DNA from: a virus
DNA length: 64,000 nucleotides
Virus record (IMG/VR): IMGVR_UViG_3300021067_000006
Location: 26,838-90,837 of that record
Reading direction: 5' to 3' (one strand)
Shown here in pieces: positions 59,036-64,000 of the stretch. The notes under the pieces are model-generated. The model was not told the DNA's origin and searched no databases. It saw only the letters and a program-made list of their open reading frames with translations. The number at the start of each line of letters is the position of its first letter. Position 1 is the stretch's first letter. Both the position numbers and the translations under genes were made by a program.

Positions 59036-60268
59036 TTACGCCGTCGCCGCCGTGCGCTGCTCGAGCACCGTGCGCACCGGCACGATGATCGGGGTCCGCT
59101 CGGGCGGCAACACCGTGTACGCCGGCAGCCCGTTCGCGCGCGCGAGCTCGGCCGACAGATCGGTGCCGTAGTACCGCATCGCGATCTGCAGCAGCGTCTC
59201 ACCCTCGCGCGGCACGATGATCGCGAGCACGTCGTTCGGCCCTGCCTCGTTGCCCGTCGGCGTAGCCCCCGCAACGCGGCGCTGCCGTGCCTGCCTGGCA
59301 AGCGCGAGCGACGACGCCGACACGAGCTCAGCCTGTGTCTGCGCACGCCCGTAGTACGCCGCCGTGCGCGCGAGCACGGCCACGCGGCTCGTGTTCGCCA
59401 TCTGCTCGGGTCCGCGGCGTCCGGCCTCATCGACGAATTGGTTCGCCACCGACACCGCGTTCGTCGCGACGTCGAGCACGTGCCCGGCGATCGCCGCGGG
59501 CAGGTCGCGCACCTGCAGCACGAGGTCGCCAACGTGCTTCAGCCGATTCGTCACCTGCTGCGCAGAGCGGCCGAACGACTCGACGATCGCGAGCGGCGCA
59601 GTTGCCATCGACTCAAGCGAGCCGAGCGAAAACGTCGAGATGCTGTCGACCGTCCGGCGCTTTAGGAATTCCTCGACGAACACCGCGCGCACCGCGCCGT
59701 CGAGCGCGGCCATCGCGGTGCGCGCCGCGGCGATGAGGTCTTCGCCGCGGAACTCCAACGTCGGCGCGAGCGCGAGCCCGCGGCCCGACCACTCGAACGT
59801 CACCGACCACTGCACGTCGTCGAGCGTGCGGTAACGCGGCTCGAACTCTGTGATCCTGCCGACGCGCGTGATCCGCAGCTCATCGCGCGAGGAGATGCGA
59901 CCGGCACTGCTGAACCGCGTCGCGGTGTTGATCCACGTCACGCGCAGGAGCTGCCCGCCGAGTCGGATGGAATCAAGCGCCTCGGCGAGCTGATACGCGA
60001 GCGCAACCTCGTGCAGACCGCCGGAGTCGATGAACTCGCACGGCGCAACGACGAGACGATTCGTGTTCCATTCGCCCTGCCAATCGCTCGGCATCTCCTG
60101 CGGCGACAGCACGTGCTGCGTGGCGTCGGGGTTGCCCGGGTTCCAGCGCGTCGCAACGACCGTGCGTGACGCCCAACCCGCACCCTGCCGCGGCAGGCCA
60201 GAGCCCTTGAGCACGAGCCGACGTTTCTTGCCCGTGAGCTCTTCGATCGTCAGCGTCGACGCGGCCAC
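59036..60268 (-). CDS. LysM baseplate/tail protein, 410 aa
   Basis: C-terminal LysM: VPREGETLLQIAMRYYGTD, RANGLPAYTVLPPERTPIIV. The N-terminus (MAASTLTIEELTGKKRRLVL) resembles tail proteins that follow the tape measure. GTG 60268 lies six bases after TAGCCT, next to the palindrome. Confidence 0.75.
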   Translation of the reverse strand: MAASTLTIEELTGKKRRLVLKGSGLPRQGAGWASRTVVATRWNPGNPDATQHVLSPQEMPSDWQGEWNTNRLVVAPCEFIDSGGLHEVALAYQLAEALDSIRLGGQLLRVTWINTATRFSSAGRISSRDELRITRVGRITEFEPRYRTLDDVQWSVTFEWSGRGLALAPTLEFRGEDLIAAARTAMAALDGAVRAVFVEEFLKRRTVDSISTFSLGSLESMATAPLAIVESFGRSAQQVTNRLKHVGDLVLQVRDLPAAIAGHVLDVATNAVSVANQFVDEAGRRGPEQMANTSRVAVLARTAAYYGRAQTQAELVSASSLALARQARQRRVAGATPTGNEAGPNDVLAIIVPREGETLLQIAMRYYGTDLSAELARANGLPAYTVLPPERTPIIVPVRTVLEQRTAATA

Positions 60269-60290
60269 GCGCTCAGGCTAGCGCGCCCCG

Positions 60291-60312
60291 TATGGAACCG
60301 CGCGATTCCAAA
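60291..60312. repeat. 22-bp palindromic element, copy 8
   Basis: TATGGAACCGCGC, then GATTCCAAA: one core mismatch. In the gap between the acidic protein stop and the LysM gene; its TCGCGC lies 19 bases before TAGCCT. Confidence 0.8.
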
Positions 60313-60320
60313 CCCGAGGA

Positions 60321-60959
60321 TCAGAACCCGGCATCGAGCTTCGTGCGCTCTGCCCAGAGCTTCACCGCCGGCTCGTCGGCGGCGGTCGCTTCGTCGGTCG
60401 TCGTCGTCTCGGTGTACGGCTGCGCCTCTTGGATAAGAGCGCGCATCGCCCGCGCGAAGCGGTGCACGCGGAGTGCGGCCTCGGCGCACGCCTTCGCGTC
60501 CTCGCTCTTCGCCGCTGCAGCCGCCTCGTCGTCGGCTTCGACGGCCTGCTCGACCAGCTCGTCGGCGCGGTCGAGCAGCGCCTCGATGGCGTCGGGGTCA
60601 GCGCCACGCTCGGCTTCTGCCTCGGCCGTTGTGTGCATCTCAGCGAGCTGCTCGCGCGCGGCGTTGAGCGATTCGATGGCGCGCTCGCTCCACGTCGTGA
60701 TCGCCTCGAGCTCGCCCGCGTCGCCGAGCTCAGTCGCGCGCGCCTCGACTTCTTCGTCGCTGAGCTCGCCCTCCTCCTCGGCCTCGCCGTCGGTGTCGTC
60801 CTCGCCGCCCTCGACGGGGTCAGCGTCGGGGTCAGAGGAACCCGCGGCCTCAGCGACGAGCTCGGCGATCTGGTCGGGGGCGAGCGCGTCGAGTACGTCG
60901 GTCAGAGACCCGGCGGGAACGGCGGTGCCGGCGAGACCGGGGAGGATGGGCATCGTCAT
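60321..60959 (-). CDS. acidic protein between tape measure and LysM gene, 212 aa
   Basis: About 25% Asp/Glu, including GEDDTDGEAEEEGELSDEEV; otherwise helical. It may be a chaperone or tail-associated acidic protein. ATG 60959. Confidence 0.7.
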   Translation of the reverse strand: MTMPILPGLAGTAVPAGSLTDVLDALAPDQIAELVAEAAGSSDPDADPVEGGEDDTDGEAEEEGELSDEEVEARATELGDAGELEAITTWSERAIESLNAAREQLAEMHTTAEAEAERGADPDAIEALLDRADELVEQAVEADDEAAAAAKSEDAKACAEAALRVHRFARAMRALIQEAQPYTETTTTDEATAADEPAVKLWAERTKLDAGF

Positions 60960-60974
60960 CGCGCTAGGACTAGC

Positions 60975-62939
60975 TCAGAAGCCGAACGGTGACGACGTCG
61001 AAGCCTGCAGCCGACGCTCGGCGGACGACAGAATCCCACGCTGGAACAGCAACGCGATGCGATCGGGGTCCTCGTCGCGAAAGTCCTGCTGAACCTTGAA
61101 CGTCTGCCCGCCGTTGAACTGCACGAGCGGTTTGTCCGGCGCTGCTTTCCCTGCCGTGATTCCCGCCTTCTGCCGCAACTTGTCGGCGAAGTCCCCCGCC
61201 TTGTCGCCGACGAGCTCGGCGAGCGCGGTGAACGCGTCGGCCGTCATCACGCCCGACACCAAGAATGCGTCCTGCAACTGCTTCGACCCGACAAACAGCG
61301 ACGCCATATAGCGCTGCAGTCCGACGTTGTTCGACGCCGCTGCTTGCTGAAACATCGTGCCGAGCGAAGTGCCCGCAGCCATCGCCGCTGCGATGTCCTG
61401 CTCGGCCATGCTCAGGCTGCTCGAGCGCAGCCGCTCTGCCGTCTCTGCAGCTACCGCGCTGAGCTCGTTGGCGACGCTCTGCTGCTCGCGCAGTGAGCGC
61501 GCGAGAGCGGCGATGTTCTCGACGCTCTCGCCTTCCTTCGCTGCGAGCATCGTGGCCTCGCGTTCCATCCGCTCGATGAACTCGATCTGCTGCGCGCCCG
61601 TCGTGCGGTCGCCGAACTGCGGCCCCTCCGTTCCGATCTTCGCGAGCGCGGCTCGCTTCGCCTCGAGGTCGAGCTCGCGTTCGCTATCGAACGTGCGCGA
61701 CGCGCTCGCGTCTTTGAACGCCAGCACCGCCGCCGTCGCGCCGCCGAGCGCGAGCCCAAACGCGCCGAGCGCGGCGGCGCCGCCGGCGAACCCAGCGAGC
61801 TGCGCGGCGCCGACCGCGGTACCGCCGGCGCCCGCGCGCGCGACCGCGCCGACCACGCTGCCCGCGGCTTGGCCGAGCCCGCTGCGCGCGACCGCGTTGG
61901 CACCGAACGCGAGCGCGAGCTCTTCTTTGTGCGCGAGCGCGAACTGAATGACTTCGCGGCCCGTCTCGAACGCGGCGACGATGTCCTCGCGCAACTCAGC
62001 ACCGTGGTCGCGCAGGAACTTGAACCCGTTTTCGATCTCGTCGGCGGCTTGCTCGACCCACCTGCCGACGTCGACGGCCATCGTTTTCGCGAATTGCTCG
62101 ATCGCCATCTCGTTGTCACCGAGGAACGTGACGAGGCGCTGCAGCTGCGGCATCAGCGCCTCGATGAACGGCTCGCCAAGCTTCTCTTTGCTGATGTCGA
62201 CGATGTTCGCGAGCGACTGCCGCAGCTGATTGAACGTCGGCGGCGCCTTGCCGAGCTGCGTCGTCGCGCGCGTCAGGCCGTCGGTGAGGATTGCGAGGCG
62301 CTTCTCGTCGGTGAGCTCGGCCCAGCCCTTCGCGATGTTCTTCGTGTCGGCGCCGAACACGCCCGTCGACTGCAGCAGCTGGAACAGGCGACCGCGAGTC
62401 TTGAGCACGCCCTCGCTCATGAAGCCGAACTCCTGCGACACCGCCTCGAGCGGCAGCTTCATCTTGCCGGAGATGGCCGTCAGCTGATCGATCTGCATGC
62501 GCGCGTCGAACACGCCTTCTGCGGTCGCATCCTGAATCGCAAGCAGGCGACCGAACGCACCTTCGATCTGGTCGGTCGCAACACCGTGCCGCACCGACAA
62601 GCGATCGAGCTCGTCGGCGTAGCGGCCCGCTCGATCCATCGCTTCCTCGAACGGTATCTGCTGCACCGTCGAGATCATCGACGCGATGCTCGCGTCGAAC
62701 TCCTGCCCGCCCGACGCGGCGGTGATGAACGAGCTCGCGAAGTTGGTAGCCCCGCGAATCGCAGACGGGAAGTGAACGCCGGCGAGCGTCGAAAGCGAAT
62801 TCGACATGAAGCCGAGCCCGCGCTGCGCCGCTTGCCGCGTCCCTTCGAGCTGCGTGAAGCCGCCCTTGATGCGCTCCATCGTCGCCGTCGCGCCGTCGTC
62901 GAGCGTGAGCTTGGCTTTTACTTCTCGTTCTTCGGCCAT
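60975..62939 (-). CDS. tail tape measure protein, 654 aa
   Basis: AEEREVKAKLTLDDGATATM at the N-terminus, long helical body, and a glycine/alanine hydrophobic stretch (GQAAGSVVGAVARAGAGGTA and GFAGGAAALGAFGLALGGA) typical of tape measures. Its length sets the tail length. ATG 62939 lies six bases after TAGGCT. Confidence 0.88.
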   Translation of the reverse strand: MAEEREVKAKLTLDDGATATMERIKGGFTQLEGTRQAAQRGLGFMSNSLSTLAGVHFPSAIRGATNFASSFITAASGGQEFDASIASMISTVQQIPFEEAMDRAGRYADELDRLSVRHGVATDQIEGAFGRLLAIQDATAEGVFDARMQIDQLTAISGKMKLPLEAVSQEFGFMSEGVLKTRGRLFQLLQSTGVFGADTKNIAKGWAELTDEKRLAILTDGLTRATTQLGKAPPTFNQLRQSLANIVDISKEKLGEPFIEALMPQLQRLVTFLGDNEMAIEQFAKTMAVDVGRWVEQAADEIENGFKFLRDHGAELREDIVAAFETGREVIQFALAHKEELALAFGANAVARSGLGQAAGSVVGAVARAGAGGTAVGAAQLAGFAGGAAALGAFGLALGGATAAVLAFKDASASRTFDSERELDLEAKRAALAKIGTEGPQFGDRTTGAQQIEFIERMEREATMLAAKEGESVENIAALARSLREQQSVANELSAVAAETAERLRSSSLSMAEQDIAAAMAAGTSLGTMFQQAAASNNVGLQRYMASLFVGSKQLQDAFLVSGVMTADAFTALAELVGDKAGDFADKLRQKAGITAGKAAPDKPLVQFNGGQTFKVQQDFRDEDPDRIALLFQRGILSSAERRLQASTSSPFGF

Positions 62940-62948
62940 GAGCAGAGC

Positions 62949-63308
62949 CTAGCCCTCGTCGTCGGGCAGCGGCAGCGCGAGCACGTCGTTCGAGCGCTTC
63001 CCGTTCTCGGCCTCGATGAGCTCGACCATGAGCTCGACGAACCGCGTGTAACGCCACAGCGGCAGCTGCTCGAGCTCACCGATCGGCTGCCGCAGGTAGC
63101 GCGCGAGCCGAACTAGCCCACGGTCGATGATGAGGTCGAGCTCAGCCGCGTTGACGCGACCGCACTGCGCGACGAGCACGCTCGCGTCGCGCGCGTCGTA
63201 GTGAAAGCCGGTGAGTTTGCGTAGCCGCTCGCGCACGACCAGCGGGTCGAGCCGCCAACCGTCGCGGTCGTGGTCTATCCGGCGGTCCTGACAGCGACGC
63301 AATTGGAG
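62949..63308 (-). CDS. tail assembly chaperone, -1 frameshift extension (GT-type)
   Basis: This frame is open through the slippery site and yields 119 residues (LQLRRCQDRRIDHDRDGWRL, then helical, WRYTRFVELMVELIEAE). Fused to the first 230 residues of the upstream frame it makes a 349-aa product. A GTG at 63236 would give a 95-aa separate protein, which I consider less likely. Confidence 0.75.
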   Translation of the reverse strand, partial: LQLRRCQDRRIDHDRDGWRLDPLVVRERLRKLTGFHYDARDASVLVAQCGRVNAAELDLIIDRGLVRLARYLRQPIGELEQLPLWRYTRFVELMVELIEAENGKRSNDVLALPLPDDEG

Positions 63309-63997
63309 AAAAAATCGACGGTCTCCGCGTCGTTGAGCGTGTGCAGCTGCAGGTATATCTGCACGAGCATCACGCGGATCTTCTCGCCGACTTGTTGCCA
63401 GAACAGGTCGACGTTGCCCGCGGTCGAAGCGCCATCCCACGACACGAGCTGCCCGTCGATCGCACGAATCATCGACTTTGTGAGCTCTTCCAGCACGCGA
63501 CTGCCGTCGCCGATGGCGCGGCCGAGCGCGAGTTTCTTGTCGCCGACGCTGATCGGCCAGCAGATGATCTGCCGCTCGCCGAGCTCGGGCGCCGCCGTCC
63601 ACTCGGCTTTGAACTTCATGAACACGACCCGAGCACCGCGCGGAATCTTGAGCCCCGCCGGCATGCGAACCCAGTCGGGCGCGCCGCCGCGCTCGGGCGC
63701 CGGCAGCTGCTGCCTCGCCTGCTGACGCTGCATCTCTGCGGCGATGGGGTCCTGCCCGAGCAGCGGCGCCGGCACGGCAGTAGGCTGTCCTGCGTTCGCA
63801 GGCGTCGGCACGGCCGGCTGCACTACCTCGGGCGGAACGCCACCGGTCGGCGCTGCTCCGCCGCGCAGCTCATGCTCGGGGAGCAGCGTTCGGTGAAGCG
63901 GCGGACGATCGAGCCCGGGCTGTCGATGCGGCGGCGGGTCGTAGTCGTCGGAAACAGGCAGTGGCTGGGCAAAAGAGGGATGAGAGGTGTTTGCCAT
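63275..63997 (-). CDS. tail assembly chaperone, unshifted form (G-type), 240 aa
   Basis: A disordered Pro-rich N-terminal 95 residues, then WVRMPAGLKIPRGARVVFMK and a helical C-terminus ending VDFFSNCVAVRTAG. ATG 63997 overlaps the stop of an upstream gene that lies outside the window; GTG 64000 is an alternative. Located directly before the tape measure, as the chaperone pair is in many tailed phages. Confidence 0.75.
   Translation of the reverse strand: MANTSHPSFAQPLPVSDDYDPPPHRQPGLDRPPLHRTLLPEHELRGGAAPTGGVPPEVVQPAVPTPANAGQPTAVPAPLLGQDPIAAEMQRQQARQQLPAPERGGAPDWVRMPAGLKIPRGARVVFMKFKAEWTAAPELGERQIICWPISVGDKKLALGRAIGDGSRVLEELTKSMIRAIDGQLVSWDGASTAGNVDLFWQQVGEKIRVMLVQIYLQLHTLNDAETVDFFSNCVAVRTAG
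63308..63314 (-). promoter_or_regulatory. -1 ribosomal frameshift slippery site TTTTTTC
   Basis: In frame 0 this reads GA-T TTT TTC, a valid X-XXY-YYZ heptamer. Slipping back one base enters the 62949 frame at CTC, without any stop before 62951. Confidence 0.75.
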
Positions 63998-64000
63998 CAC

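Noticed and set aside
1-64000. CRISPR array, insertion sequence, integrase or attachment site
   Set aside because: I saw no regularly spaced direct repeats, transposase or recombinase motifs.

Overview
This 64 kb window is one contiguous piece of a GC-rich (roughly two-thirds G+C by eye) tailed-phage genome with a contractile-tail (myovirus-type) baseplate. Every gene I can support lies on the minus strand, so transcription runs from position 64000 down to 1, and almost every pair of neighbours overlaps by ATGA, GTGA or TGATG. The host cannot be fixed from the sequence. A lytic-transglycosylase-like endolysin, a cysteine-rich probable lipoprotein and a free-standing response-regulator receiver domain fit a high-GC Gram-negative host, but this is inference. 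I found no integrase, tRNA, CRISPR array or insertion sequence.

Layout in the direction of transcription. (1) 64000-45547, tail and baseplate: a tail assembly chaperone pair with a -1 frameshift site (TTTTTTC), tape measure, LysM baseplate protein, hub, OB-fold spike, three fibre or lectin proteins, a glucosaminidase-like wall hydrolase, a gp25-like protein, baseplate J and a second wedge-like protein. (2) 45546-45196, a structured non-coding region with a 75-nt inverted repeat. (3) 45195-21452, DNA metabolism: SF2 helicase, DnaB-type helicase, CHC2/Toprim primase, Fis-like and double-HTH regulators, a DUF932-like protein, a phage sigma factor, a zinc-ribbon/KPA-repeat protein, family B DNA polymerase, a probable ssDNA-binding protein, RecA-like recombinase, SbcD/SbcC-like pair, PD-(D/E)XK nuclease, ParB-like protein, receiver domain and DinG-like helicase. 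(4) 21372-15427: small proteins, a candidate small terminase, an endolysin, and a large terminase split into separate ATPase and nuclease genes. (5) 15330-1: about 37 mostly small genes of unknown function, including a DnaA domain IV-like protein, a degenerate ComM-like AAA protein and two tandem paralogous 30-aa membrane microproteins.

The most original feature is the expression-control layer. Five genes or gene groups start from promoters with -35 TTGCG(C/T), a 17-nt spacer and -10 CATGCT or TAGNGT. Their leaders carry one or two short hairpins with an invariant GCTGA pentaloop, boxB-like in size and shape, whose stems show compensatory changes. A second class of starts lacks a Shine-Dalgarno; instead the box GCATCATCG sits exactly five bases (once seven) before the start codon, or TA(G/A)NCT sits six bases before it. 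Both place an A...T -10 hexamer where leaderless transcription would begin. Nine copies of a 22-bp palindrome (core AATCGCGCGATT) are spread over the window; three of them supply the -35 of such promoters. Candidate trans-acting partners inside the window are the phage sigma factor, several HTH proteins and the ParB-like protein. The DNA polymerase and sigma-factor genes are each preceded by a short leader ORF that overlaps the start codon and lies in a strong hairpin.

Starts were chosen by four-base overlaps with the upstream stop, by Shine-Dalgarno sequences, or by the GCATCATCG spacing; several remain ambiguous and are flagged.
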